Assembly: GCA_034440615.1 (NCBI GenBank)
Contig: JAOTOM010002333.1
Coordinates: 25,001 to 89,000 of the forward strand
DNA: 64,000 bases
DNA from: Ashinkailepas kermadecensis
Lineage: Eukaryota > Arthropoda > Thecostraca > Neolepadidae
Direction: 5' to 3'
The first letter of the stretch is position 1. Each line of letters begins with the position of its first letter. Under the pieces are notes generated by a model. That model made no database searches. It saw only the letters and a program-made list of their open reading frames with translations, and had not been told where the DNA came from. Shown piece by piece: positions 1 to 11,565 of the stretch. A program made the translations under genes and the position numbers.

Positions 1-496
1 GTAGCCTTTCACTTTATATTGAAGATAAGTTAATGCAGTGGCGTAAAACACAAGGCAGACAGCTACTCATTCCCGCTTGGAAACGACTTAATTCCATTAC
101 ATTTTGCAGGATCATCCTACATCCTACATCCCAGGATCTTACATCCTATGGGCGAGTGTTTCGTTCAGTCGTTCCAGCACAGCCAAAACTTTGCGAGAGG
201 TTCAGATATTTAGATGGATTTTGGTTCAACTATATTGTTTGCAAAATAAAACCCGCGCAAGCATGATCATCATATTGTTCCACAGGGTCTCTAATTGTGT
301 GCACATCATTATGGTATGATAATTGGTGACATCTGTCAGCTGTTCATGTCGGACTGTCAGAGACAGTTCAACATTTTGCTTTGTATTGGTTGTAACTGCC
401 GCCATGGTAATGCTAGCGGATGCACCAGCCACGTAATGGTGACAAAACACAACAGTTCATGGGCTAATAACTAGAAGGGTCCAAATACATGTACAT
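1..496. other. Unassigned AT-rich flank
   Basis: I see no gene, RNA or recognisable mobile element here. There is a short run of imperfect 'acatcct' repeats near 113-150. Short open frames show no domain or codon-use signal. Confidence 0.4.
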
Positions 497-3320
497 TAGA
501 GATGGCAAATTTACTGATCCAGAACCTGGTCAGAAAACCCGGTCAGTACCACCGTTTTTTTAGTAGTCTTTCGGATACATGCCGGTTTTTCAACCGTCCA
601 TTTACCGGTCGGTACATTGCATTTTTTTCACAAAAATATCCACTTTATTAGAAACCTAGTGACGATAATCCTAATGCCATTTGTGAGGCCCGTTTTAACA
701 TTGCAGCCAAGACTGAGCATATGCATTTCATGTCATGCAACCATTTGATGATCAACCTGGAAATATTTCCAATATTTCTAGAATGCTAATTGCTGAAAAT
801 AACAAATCATCAATGATATCAGTTGAGAGGTGAAGTATGTCCATGATATGTTATGCAGCGTTGAAAAGTAAGATTTGCAACAGCAAAATACGCAAAACAA
901 AATATCAGTGGGTTTCGCCAGATACCAAACAATAGAATATGACTGAAATCGGACTAAGATTGCCAATACGTGAGATAACACTAACATTGTAGCAGATTCT
1001 ATTAAGATCATGTAGAAATACCATTGCGTTTTGTAACTAGTTGTATCATCAATGTGCATCATTTTTAAAATATGTTTCATGACAATGAAAAGACAAAAAT
1101 AAGCTTATCTCAGAAAACAATAATCTCTATATTGTTAAGGCTCCATAATTAACAGCAAATATCACAACAATCATCTCTTAAATGCACGGTTTCATACTTC
1201 TTTCATAGTCCAATGAAAACAGCAATATCGCATCCATGGACAAGGCTTAATTACTTCATCTAGAACTAATCTATAACACTCTGCACACCATATGCAGGAT
1301 TCTCACCAATCTACTATTAGATATCAATACAAAAGCTCAATATTCTTCATTATTCAACCTATATATTGCCACAACCTCTATTTCATGGTCAGGGTGTCCA
1401 TCCTTCCACCGGTGGTTGCGCTGCTTTAGTCTTCATACTACACTCGTTGATATTAAGAGGAGTTGGTATTAGCTCTGTAAGCTACCGAGTACGTTATTTT
1501 TTTCCTTCCAATTTAAGTGATGAATGGACAGGAAAAATAACCTATAAACAGCATCATGCATCGAAGAAGTTAATGACAACCAAACCCTTACCACACGGAC
1601 GTTGATTTCTCAAAATTAGTGGGTCTGGGAACAATACATGACGGTAATGGACGGGCCCAACGGAATTTGAGGAGGGGCAAACTCCATAGAGTCCCATGTA
1701 GTAGTTTGCAATTATTTTTTTTTGGGGGGTCAAACCAGTATTGAGAGGGCACCTACCCCCTGAAAAGTATATAAAACAATACCCATGTTTCACCACCATA
1801 GTTAATTCGTTTTACTTGTTGCTGTCATCATTCAAGGTTTGCGTAAAGACCTGAGTCCCTGAAGAATAGGTAGCAATCTGCAATCGTTTTCTTTGTCTTT
1901 CTTCTTTTTTTGTAGCCCATTGAATTGCAGCAAGTGCAGAGTACAAAAATGCATAGGTAATTTTTTACTCAGGTAATGACAGGTAATTTGCCAAACTAGA
2001 AAAACAGCGTATTTGCCTAATGTATTCAATACACTTGTATTTACAACACCATTATGATCATGTCTTATCGGCACAGGCTTCAGCGATTCAAAACGATTCA
2101 CGTTCCTGTCGGTCTTTATTCCACAGACCACTTGTTCGGTGCTGGACATTCTGATTCGTGTGTATACTGACCATGTGCTATCCAGATTTCTTCTGTCATT
2201 AGTGTGCCATTAACCCTTCTTTATTTCTTTTTCTTTCTGATCTCTTCTTAGTCTTCCCGGTTAGATCCTCGCACTCAGTCTCGGGGGACGGGCATCATAT
2301 AACCCCTCTACAATCCACACTAAGCGTCACACATAAACGAAAGAAGTGTCATCGGAAGGCGCTCGACGATAAAGGCGAGGAACCATCCCAAACATTGCCT
2401 CTCCTCAAAAAGTAACGTCACCAGGGGAGGGGGTATGGGGTCACGACTGACGATATGTTTTTGCCTTTGGGGAGTTCATTTTGGAAAGAAACAAACTTAT
2501 TTGGAATGACAAAAGGAAAGCGAAATCGACAATGGTCCGACATTTTTTTACCACTGAAAAGTAAGATGTTTATTTTTAAACTTTAAAACTTGTCCGTTTT
2601 CGATTCTAGATTTCATATTTTTGTAATATGTAGAGCGGACCAAATAAATTTTGTTTTCAGTAAAATTAGTCTCATAAAAAGAGCTTGCTTTAGTCAGAAT
2701 ATTTTATTTAAATCCTAATAGGCAAGTATATAACACAAATAAGTAATGAAAAACGGCAAAATTCAACAAATCCTCTGGTACGTTTTCTCGCTTGTCTAAA
2801 TATCAGCAAGCGATGAAAGTGTCTTTCCAAATATATTTACTGGTTAGCGCGTGACGATTGGTTGGACATTTTGGAGGTGACCTCACTTGACCGACCAACT
2901 CGGTGACCGTGGATGACCTGACGCCAAAATCATCGCACAGCATGTCAAATTGCGCCGTTTTTTTTTTTACTGATGACGGAAAACCTGAGAAAGGAGGGGG
3001 AACCCGAGAGGCGCGAGTTAATTCGCCCAGTCTGGGGGTCTTTTTACTCCCGCATGGTTGTTCCACGATAGCAGAAAAACGGCGGTACGCAGTGCAGCAA
3101 ATTTTCTGTATTTTCTCCTTGATCATTTTTGCTTCAGACGCTAAATTTTGTACCTCAATTCATACAAGGTCATTAGCCTAGCCCAGATCGAAGAGAACCG
3201 CCTCCAAAAAGGTTTGAGGATTGATAACGCATACAGATGAAGAGATATTTAAATGAAACTTGGTGCACGTGTGCAATTTGGCCGTGCCTGCAAAACGTAT
3301 ACCTCGGATTTGATGGTTTG

Positions 3321-3346
3321 AGGTCAGGTCAGTGACCTGAGGTCAT
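3321..3346. other. Cluster of AGGTCA half-sites
   Basis: Three AGGTCA-type hexamers and one TGACCT lie within 26 bp, in direct and inverted arrangement. AGGTCA is the classical nuclear-receptor half-site. The cluster is in transposon-like DNA far from any recognised gene, so any function is speculative. Confidence 0.3.
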
Positions 3347-3839
3347 GGCCAATTTTGAACAGTTTTGGCCCAATTTTCCTATTCTGTAATATTCATGTTT
3401 TCTAGCATCATGTTTGCCTTGGCATGCATGCATAAGCATGAGGAGAAGCTCCTTAGCCACTTTGCTTGACCTCTGTCTTGAGGTCAGGTCACGATAAAGT
3501 ACTCAAGGTATGATAAGCTTATTTAGACACTGTTGTTTGTATGCTATATGTCTAGTTTCCATGGCTTAAATAGTGTGAAAGTTGCCTTGCAGGACCCAAG
3601 TTACCCTAATGTGGTGTGCAAAATCTGTTTTAAAATTGATGTTTTCTCAAAAGTCACCATTTTGCATGTTTCCTAAATTATCTAAACATAAAATTTATAC
3701 CAATTCCTGGCCATATTCGTCGAAGGCTGCCCAGTTGGACTTCATGCAACGCTTGGTGTGAAAGTTGGTCTTTAAGGACCCCTCGAGACGGGGGTGTGAA
3801 GACTTGACAGGAAAGAGCACGCGCGCCGGGCTTTGTTAA

Positions 3840-4160
3840 CAATGGATCAGCGCTTCCTATGAAACAAAAATTGTTGCAGTTAATCGGTAAATATAGGAAC
3901 TGCGATGATGCAAAGTCGATCGACCGGCCTCCGGCTGCCGATCGTCCGAGGTCACAAGGGTGTTGGCACAGTGGCGTGGCGGCGTGGTGTGGTGACCGAT
4001 CTCAACCACATTGGGCCCTGAAGGCATTGTGACATAGGGCCCTGGAATTGACACTGCAGAGAGTGTACTGCAGTCGTATTCTATCCTCCTAATTGTGTGC
4101 TGCCAGCTCGCACCCATCCGCCGTTGCGCCGTATGTGAGAGGCTCTCCGGCTCGCATGTC
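3840..4160 (+). repeat. Dispersed repeat family A, copy 1
   Basis: This segment aligns with 28165-28520 in the same orientation. Shared blocks include 'gatcagcg.atcctatg', 'atcggtaaatatagga', a 'gaggtcacaa/caaggtcacaa' block and, near the end, 'tatgtgagaggct/tatgtgagaggtcc'. The copies are diverged but collinear over about 320 bp. I see no coding potential and do not recognise the family. Confidence 0.6.
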
Positions 4161-5369
4161 AATAGCCAAACAATAATAACCGTATCCCAAGCTTTGATCT
4201 TGGTGTGTGACGTGTGTGACGTCCAACAGTTCGTGACGTCATGAGCTGATGGATAGCAAAGGTGATTTCACAAAGTCGAACATAGTTTGACATAATTATG
4301 CTGAAGAAAATATAAATACATTTAATGGATACCTAAATAAGCTCAATTCATTCACGACCAACCGAATCCAATAGTTAAACTATCCACAAGACACCATATA
4401 TAATTGAATTAAGACTTCCAACTGTCGTATTCTTGTAGCAGTTATTATGCTACCTTCTTTCCGCCATCCTGGTTTAGTGTAATTCTTGTAATGGATACAT
4501 GGAATGCGAATTGGCATTAAATTCAATATCTGGTGCTTCTTCGAGATTATTTCAGTGTATGATAATCATTAATTTTTACCTCATGCATTAGTTAAGTCAG
4601 ACGGATGGGTCAGTCACCGTGGGATGAACCATAGTCTGATTGCAGGCTGAAGATGAACGCAACGCAGAACACGATAGTAAGACAAACCATTTGGGTTTAT
4701 TACTTTTAAGGTAGATTATCAGGCGTGTAACTCTGTGTACATTTGTTGTTGCCAATGCAAAAGCAATACGTTAGAAAACATACCATTAGACCAATGCATT
4801 GCATGGAAGGAATGGGCTCAAAACTAGCCTTCGCAACATCAATTATTGTGATAGCAGCACCAATAATTTCGAGAAACCTTCACCTGTGTATAATATTATG
4901 AAACTTGAAGGATGAAGAATATTAGGTTGGATATCTGATGTGCTAGGGGTATGGCATGATTATTATATACACAGTGTAGTAGTTTACAGTTTATTGAATA
5001 CTGAACGAATTAAAGCTTGGTGGTCGAACTTTGTTGCTTCCTTATGCTGTGGACGACAAGTAACATGTATTATCCTGTGTGTTTTAAGAATTCTCTTGTA
5101 GCCGTTATGTTGTTGATACCGATGCCTGCCAAGACAAACAGAAAGTCTTGATAGGTTTATTTTCAATCCATGTTCTGGGAATGAGCGGAGGTGTTCCAAG
5201 GTAATGTGATCTACCTATTTCACCTTAGTTGAACAGAAACAACAACAAAAAAAACTCGTCATTTGACCGGTCTTCAGTTCATATGGACCGGGATCCAACC
5301 GGCCTTGGTCACATCAGACTGACCGGTCCCGGGCTTCGGTTCCAAAATCCTTTGTATTTGCCACCTCTA

Positions 5370-5684
5370 ATGCACACTACATGTGACACGGAAGCAATAC
5401 AACAAAGACTGTTAATCATATCTGGACGTGCTTGCAATGAGCACTCTTGCTCTAATGTTCTTATTCTCTTCTTCAAAACCGTTGAAATGGCTCAAATCCT
5501 TATGGGGTGTGTCAAAAGAAAGTTGGAGTAGCTTGAACCATCCCAAAAGTATGCAAAACGACACCCATGGACTCATCACGTCTCGTTTCTGGCAAGTGAT
5601 TGCAGCGGCATGCCAGCTGATTGGAGCCACGCTTCTATCAGCATAGTTATCACATAAGTGATTAGCGGCAACTCTCTGTTACAG
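5370..5684 (+). other. Intron 3' end preceding the GPCR exon
   Basis: No conserved frame is visible between the right end of the hAT-like element and the exon. The stretch ends in 'actctctgttacag' at 5671-5684, a good polypyrimidine tract and AG acceptor. I found no upstream GPCR exon in the window. Confidence 0.5.
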
Positions 5685-5858
5685 GGGTGCTGTACTTCTT
5701 CCACTCTGCCATCAACCCCGTGCTCTACAACGTGATGTCGAAGCGGTTCCGGATGGCGTTCCGCGAGAACCTGTGCTGCCGGCGACGGCGGCCGGCGCGC
5801 CGCTCCTCCAAGAAGATGCTGGTGGTGTTCCGCCAGAGCAGCAGCTCGGAGCCGCGCA

Positions 5859-5896
<38 letters not shown>

Positions 5897-6274
5897 CCAT
5901 GCCCGGAGCCTGCGCGTCCGCACCAGCACCATGCCGCGGCGGCCGGCGTGCGACTCTGCTGCGTCCACTTGGACCAGCTGTCGCCGCGGCAGCTGTCCGA
6001 GCCGCCGCGCCAGCTGCGCAGCCAGACCGACCTGTGCGCGGCCGGCTGCGGCGCCCACTGCCACCGGCGGCACGGCCTCTCCAAGAGCGAGGGCAACTGT
6101 CCCAGCTCGTGGTCGCCGCTGGGCGCCACCGGCTGGCGCTCGGTGCGGCTGCACGTGGCCGCCGAGCTCGAGCCGTGCGGCCCCACCGTCGTGTCCGCCG
6201 CCAACGGACGCGTCTGCGTGACGCTTGACAACGGCGGCGTGCACCAGCGCTTGCCACTGGAGACCACATTCTAG
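5685..6274 (+). CDS. Rhodopsin-like (class A) GPCR, terminal coding exon; neuropeptide-receptor type
   Basis: The exon begins after a clear splice acceptor and runs to TAG at 6272-6274. It opens inside transmembrane helix 7: VLYFFHSAINPVLYNVMS contains the NPxxY motif (NPVLY). An amphipathic helix 8 follows (KRFRMAFREN), then a Cys pair (LCCRRRR) of the kind that is palmitoylated. The helix 7/8 wording resembles invertebrate pyrokinin, capa and related neuromedin U-like receptors, but one exon cannot fix the ligand. The cytoplasmic tail is about 165 residues, long for these receptors, with Ser clusters, an 11-residue Gly run from a GGC repeat near 5861-5893, and several Cys/His pairs. It ends ETTF, a class I PDZ-ligand pattern. 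The intron is phase 1, splitting a Gly codon. GC content is far above the surroundings. The other transmembrane helices must be encoded outside the window or in exons I could not see. Confidence 0.85.
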
Positions 6275-6794
6275 CTGTCGGCTGAGTTGCGCTGTGGGCG
6301 ACGACTGGCGTGCGGTTCGAACCGTCGTGCGGCCATTGCTGGCGGGTTGGTTGTGGTCGCACGCGTGTTGGACGGCGACATGTAGCCATCATTGTCGATC
6401 GTGATTGCACAAGATCGTATTACGGAAATGCTATCACTGTTGAAGAGACACGGGTTGGAGGCTGCTTGAACCACCACCCAACGAAGTGGTTTTCTACGCA
6501 GATGCTAACTAGTGCAGACTAGGTAGTTGAGCCGGTGGAGTGGAAAATGGCTCTGTTGCGTTAGAGGGTGGCTTCGACAGCGCGTAGTCGTTCCGAACCC
6601 CTCCCAAACACAATGCATGTGTTTGTCCTTCAGGCACACTATCTCCATAAACATCGTCATGCTTTAGGTACTAAAATATGGCGGCGAGGGCAGTAGCGCA
6701 ACCAGCGTCTTGCTATGGGACGGGCACACATTTATCAAGGGCCCACTAGCTTCATGAGGGACCTTCCTGAAATAAAACTCCTGGTTTCGGAACT
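6275..6794 (+). other. Putative 3'UTR of the GPCR gene
   Basis: No conserved frame continues after the stop codon. The segment leads to a canonical AATAAA, so I treat it as 3' untranslated sequence. The exact cleavage site is not known. Confidence 0.5.
6771..6776 (+). promoter_or_regulatory. Poly(A) signal AATAAA for the GPCR gene
   Basis: A canonical AATAAA lies about 500 bp after the GPCR stop codon, followed by a GU-rich stretch (tggtttcggaactgtg). Spacing and strand fit polyadenylation of this transcript. Confidence 0.5.
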
Positions 6795-6799
6795 GTGCA

Positions 6800-7616
6800 A
6801 TACTTGAACAGACGTTCCGACTCGCAGAGATTAGCGGAGACGGAACGCAAGCTTATTAAACCGAAAATAATTATGCTCGTGCTTCCCACATTTACTGAAT
6901 TTTATATATTAGTCTTGTCAACTATTATAAATGTTCTCACCTGTTCCTTACAAGTGACGAAGCATAAAACCAACAGAGGCGTTTCACTAGGTGGGCGCGG
7001 GCCATTGAACGAAATAATAACTCACCGAATTTTTCGCACATGGTCACTTGTAGTGTCGTGTCTTGCTCGTAATAAAGTAAACACTTACATTCTCGTAACG
7101 TCTTTTTCATCTCCTAGTGTGTGGAGCGAGAAGAGTATGAACTATTTAGATACTTTAGACCAATATCTTGTGCCAGATAGTGCCGGAATACAGCGAAACG
7201 CCCGTCTTACTCGACACGCTACTACGCGATGCAGATTGGGCATGCATGCAGATTGGGCACGATGCAGACGCTGCTACCTTTCCACATTGGGGGGGGTAAC
7301 ATATCTGGATTTCGTGCATTTTTTAATGCAATGCACACGGGATCAATGTAAAATCTCAGAAATGTTGGGCAGGGACACATGCCCCTTCCAATGTGTAAAA
7401 AGTCGAACCCCTGGTGTTGTATGCAACACTTTGAGCTGTGCCATATGTTTTCGAACGAAATTATCAAGAGCAATCGTTATCTTTTGCATTTTCTGCGCCC
7501 TTGCAAAAATGTTTTTCGGGCTTTTCATTGCACATAGTTTATTTGATAGTGATCCCATGATATGATCATGTATTCGAATTGCTTCATTCTGTGAAGTTAC
7601 TTTATCCCATTTCGGA
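6800..7616. other. Unassigned intergenic stretch
   Basis: A 256-codon open frame on the plus strand has no recognisable domain and a composition like its non-coding surroundings, so I do not call it a gene. Between 7281 and 7400 there is a weak inverted repeat (cacattgggg / ccccttccaatgtg) that could be a MITE relic. Confidence 0.35.
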
Positions 7617-8160
7617 GGAAAGTGCCATCTCCTAGATGTTTACGTTACGGAAACGTTACTTTACGCTGGCTTACGTGACATCCGACATCAAGTAAGCACG
7701 ATGAAAGACGTGGTAGACGCCGGACGGTAAACATATAACTTGGCATAACGAACAGGTGCACAGAGGACACGCAGACATGTATTGCACAAGACAGTACATT
7801 TGGAGAGTGGCCAGCCTCACAGGCTCGGTCGGTCTCCCCGGTTTCGCCATAGGTGGAACGTTGGACGTGGGTGATGACGAACTCCGCTTTCCACCCGCGA
7901 TCTGAAGCCGAAACGGAGGTCATGGCATGCAGGATGAGCCGTGGACGTTTGGGCTCGACCTTGGCTGTGTAGGTAAATGTTTAAGTTAAATGCTTGGGAA
8001 AATCCCGAAGGCAGAAAACCCAGCTGCCTAATACGGTCGAAGGTAAAACCCGAGCGAAATTTGCATGGCAACCCTCCGCGTTGCCAAATTAAATTGGTTT
8101 CTGCCTGCCTATTGTCAGATAACCTATGCGTTTGTGTCATACGAGACCGGAGAGGAAATT
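7617..8160 (+). repeat. Dispersed repeat family B, copy 1
   Basis: It aligns collinearly with 11566-12078. Shared blocks are 'agtgccatctcctaga/agtgccatctgctaga', 'cttacgtgacatccg/cttatgtgacatccg', 'ctcgaccttg/cccgaccttg', 'gtttaagttaaa', 'agataacctat' and 'gaccggagaggaa/gtcggtgaggaa'. No protein is evident. It is probably a mobile-element family unknown to me. Confidence 0.6.
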
Positions 8161-8169
8161 AGCCTTCGA

Positions 8170-8559
8170 CTTCAAATGGATTGCTCCAGCGTGTTTCCAT
8201 GGAGAAAATCGACGAAAAGCTCCATGAGCTACGGATGTTCATCCCCTAGCAGCGACCGCAGCATTGGTAATTTATTGTGGACGAAGTAATGGAAATCGAA
8301 CGACGTCCTACGCCATATATTGGACCCGTAGGTAAAACATGCTTCACGGAAGAATCAACACCACATACGTGACAAAATGGAGGGTGACGCTTGCTGCGAA
8401 AAAAACAATAAATTGAATGAGAGTTGTTTGTGGCCTAGCCGTAAGCGGGCGAGGACTACTTCCTTCGATGACTCACAATGACTCACCATCCCAGAGGTTT
8501 TCACCAACGTGGCTGGTGTCTCTCTCTTGCGTTGAAATTCGCAGCTGATAAGTGACTGA
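8170..8559. other. Unassigned stretch
   Basis: I see no gene, RNA or repeat boundary that can be supported here. Confidence 0.35.
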
Positions 8560-9860
8560 TTACAGTAGGTAATTGTGGTTTAGGGACAGCAGCGGATCAT
8601 CCTTCCACCAACTTTCCAGTCGATTACTGAACTGGTTGATGGTGTCACTCGACACTACCGCTTCTGGCAGTTCGTTCCACTCATTCACCACCCTTTGGCT
8701 AAATGTGTTTTTCCCAACAAGACTCTTGCTGCACTTCTGGATCTCCCGTGAGTGCCCACTTGTTCGTGCATCTCTACTGCGCTTGAAGAACTCCGTTAGT
8801 CTGTCCACCTTGCCATGGTCCTGTATGCCTGCAGCACGCATGACCTTCTCCTCCGGAACTCAAGTGAATGGAGCCTTAGTTCTTGAATCCTCTCGGAACA
8901 GACCTAGTATGCATCCGCTGACGAGTCTTCTTGCTCTTCGCTGTACGTTTTCAGTCCTCTGTGTGTCACTTGTGTACACTGGTTGTGCCACGGGCTGCAG
9001 TGTTACACTTTCGGTCTGATTATGGTGTTGTACAGCATTATTAAATGTTCAGTGTTCAAGTGCTTGAAATTCTTTACGAGACCCCGGTTTGCGTTTGTTC
9101 CTGCTGCCATTTTCCTCGCATTTGCACTGAACGTTAGCAACGGATCAAACATCACACAAAAGCCATCTTCTTCCACCATTGTAGCAGGTGTTGTTAATCC
9201 AATGTTGTATCCAAATGTTTGAAATTCTTTATGAGGCCCAGTTTTGCGTTTGCTCCTGTTGCCATTTTCCTCGCACTTATACTGAACGTAAGCAACGGAT
9301 CAAACAACACGCCAAGGTCCGTTTCTTCCACCATCGTGACAACGGTTATTTATCCAATCTTACCCCAATATTTCGGGTTTGCCCTGCCATGGTGCATTAA
9401 TTTGCATTTGTTCTCATTGAACGATAGTTTGCCACTTCTTCGACAATTCGTCCAGCCGATCGAGGTCATGCTGCAGCTCTTGACGATTTTTCTCAATATG
9501 CACGACTCTGAACACCTTGGTACCATCACCAAATATCTTGACTGAAGAGCCCACTCATTGCGTAAAGTCGTTGATAATAGCCTGGACAAAGTCGGACCCA
9601 ACACAGTTTCCTGCGGAATTCCCGATGTCACCTCTCGCCATCCAGATCAGGCCTCTCCCAGTCTCACTCTTTGTTTCCTATCCTGGATAAAACTTTGGAC
9701 ACATGTGGCCACTTGTCCCGTAATATCATAGCACTTCAACTTTATTAACAAAAGTAAGTGTGAACAGAGTCGGCGGCTTTTCTATAGTCCATGTAAACGC
9801 AGTCCAATGACTTCATATCATCAATCCACCTACTCCACTCTTCCACCACAGAGAGCAGCT
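8560..9860 (-). pseudogene. Decayed CR1/jockey-like LINE reverse transcriptase
   Basis: Read on the minus strand, fragments of one RT appear in the right order. Motif A is near 9780-9860 (CVYMDYRKAADSV, with Ala where Phe is usual). Motif B is near 9600 (SGIPQETVLGPT, with E for G). A downstream segment gives SFNENKCKLMHHG. A 'DPLLTFSANARKM' region appears twice. The C-terminus near 8580-8760 reads TFSQRVVNEWNELPEAVVSS, the typical end of CR1-like ORF2. Frameshifts and stops break it throughout, and it is 5'-truncated. It is a fossil with no coding capacity. Confidence 0.75.
9045..9400 (-). repeat. Internal ~170-bp tandem duplication in the CR1 relic
   Basis: Positions about 9050-9215 and 9220-9390 are near copies. 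Both contain 'tgaaattctttacgag/tgaaattctttatgag', then 'gctgccattttcctcgca/gttgccattttcctcgca' and 'aacggatcaaac'. Both encode the same RT region on the minus strand, so the duplication arose within the LINE. Confidence 0.7.
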
Positions 9861-10246
9861 GGGTTTGACAATCGATAATTGACCATTTAGCGAGTTTATA
9901 CATTACAATCATATCATCCCTCAATCTCCTATACTTGAGTAAGTACGTATCTAATGTCATAAGCCTTTATCCATATTTTCTAAGTTACCTAGTCCACTGA
10001 TGAGTATAGTGGCTTTGCGCTGCACTCTTTCTAGCATATCTGTCTAAATCTAAGCAAGGGCTCCATGCCTGTGCAGAATAATCCAAGTGGGGTCGCACAT
10101 AGGCACATAGGGGTATTTGCTTGTGTACCATCCCTCTGATATATCATTGAGATTTCGCTTTCTACAGTTCTCTTTCTGGTGCAATAGCCACACAATTCCT
10201 CTGGGTTTGTCTTGATACTACGTGCGATTCTGGCTTCGAAGCCCAT
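9861..10246 (-). pseudogene. Second CR1-like LINE fragment (ORF2 C-terminal part)
   Basis: On the minus strand broken frames give CTRKRTVESEI and LDTYLLKYRRLRDDMI, matching the palm-distal part of CR1-type ORF2 ('YRRLRGDMI'). This part belongs downstream of motif A, yet it lies upstream of the motif A piece at 9780-9860. So it is probably the tail of an older copy into which, or beside which, the other relic inserted. Confidence 0.6.
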
Positions 10247-10308
10247 CCGTGCTTTATGTGTGCCACATCTTGCTTTCCGCTTGGCTTTCCTCAGGCTGGC
10301 TTGCCTTT

Positions 10309-10752
10309 CCTGCCTCAGCCCGGGGACTGGTGATGTCGGTCTCAGCCCGGGGACAGGTGATGGGTGCTGTGCAGTGTGCTCCGGTGATGAGTCGTGGTGC
10401 GATGGCAGCTAGGGATGTCGGCCTCACCGGGGGGGGGGGGGCTAGGGTGCTGTGCAGTGTGTCCGGTGATGAGTCGTGGTGGGGGATGTCGGCCTCAGCC
10501 CGGGGACTGGTGATGTGTCCGGTGATGAGTGTGTGAGGTGATGGGTGCTGTGCAGTGTGCTCCGGTGATGAGTCGTGGTGCGATGGCAGCTAGGGATGTC
10601 GGCCTCAGCCCGGGGACTGGTGACGGGTGCTGTGCAGTGTGCTCCGGTGATGAGTCGTGGTGCGATGGCAGCTAGGGATGTCGGCCTCAGCCCGGGGACT
10701 GGTGACGGGTGCTGTGCAGTGTGCTCCGGTGATGAGTCGTGGTGCGATGAGG
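10309..10752. repeat. 82-bp minisatellite derived from LINE coding sequence
   Basis: About five units with period 82 bp (for example 'tgacgggtgc' at 10621 and 10703). One unit is disturbed by a G run at 10430-10440 and partial units. On the minus strand the unit encodes RLITGAHCTAPVTSP, then EADIPS. This corresponds to RLITGAHRTTPITSL in the intact I-type LINE at 12.1-16.8 kb. The DNA also aligns there, for example the shared block gtgtgctccggtgatgag. The unit is not a multiple of three, so the array is not a coding repeat. Confidence 0.85.
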
Positions 10753-10759
10753 GGACAGC

Positions 10760-11565
10760 AAAGCCAGCTGCTGCGTTCCACGATAGATCGACCAATGCAC
10801 TTCGCCCCATACATTTTAATTGAGACCAAAATTTGCTCACAGGGTAGTCTTTGGCTCTGAATACGGCTGTGACATTTTCGGCCAACGGTTTTTGAGCTAT
10901 AGCCTCCGGCATTATTTTTAGGTCAAATAACATGGGTTGGTATGGCGATGGATATCTCATCAATAAAAAATTGGAAGGGTGGCAAATTATATATATTTCG
11001 GAAGCGAAACGACCAACTAAAACATTCCCGAAATAAAATATCAGTATTTCCTACATTTGACCTCGTGGCCTCATGACCTCGTGACCTAGTGACCTCCCGT
11101 GACCCCTAGCCCATCGAAATTGACAAATTTCACGGAGTAAATAAACGTGGGCATGATTTCGCTGATTAAGCAAAAAAAATATTAAAATACGTGTTCTTCT
11201 GATAAATATCTGATATAGCAGTCCGGTCTTCATGACTTTTTGCGATTTTGGGTTTTCCGGGTAGGACGGATTTCGTGTAAGCTTTCTTCCATTGGAAAAC
11301 TACATGAGGTAGAGCAATGTCATACAGACATATGATTGGAAAACGTTTTATCGAAGAAATAAAACACATTCTTACCTTTTTAATGTAGATCTCATAGTTT
11401 CCCTTAAAAACGATGACGAATTTCAAGGTCATTAGTTACCTATAGGTTATCCATGGGTATATCTTTGCGTAGCGACGCAAGTGTGCTTCGAAATAACTGA
11501 TATGTAACCTATAACATGGAAAGAACGCAACCAGATCTCTTTTTTTCCCCCAAATCTTTAGCGGA
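10760..11565. other. Unassigned stretch with a TGACCT cluster
   Basis: No gene is supported. At 11058-11096 four TGACCT hexamers occur within 40 bp, followed by TGACCC. The remainder is AT-rich. Confidence 0.35.

Larger units (their letters stand above)
497..5369. mobile_element. Probable non-autonomous hAT DNA transposon (4.9 kb)
   Basis: The left end reads tagagatggcaaat at 497-510. The right end, read on the minus strand from 5369, is tagaggtggcaaat, so the termini are inverted repeats with one mismatch. Both ends carry clusters of ACCGGT/CCGGTCAGT-type motifs (505-615 and 5262-5340), like the sub-terminal transposase sites of hAT elements. The flanking 8-mers are atgtacat (489-496) and atgcacac (5370-5377), matching at 6 of 8 positions, as expected for an aged hAT duplication. 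I find no transposase inside, so it would move only in trans. The interior is mostly AT-rich DNA plus a separate dispersed repeat at 3840-4160. The pairing of the two ends is inference. Confidence 0.5.

Noticed and set aside
5712..6410. Minus-strand open frames opposite the GPCR exon
   Set aside because: Shadows of GC-rich coding sequence. The plus-strand frame has the NPxxY motif and the splice acceptor.
7281..7400. Small MITE from cacattgggg inverted repeat
   Set aside because: The inverted match is short and interrupted. No target duplication.
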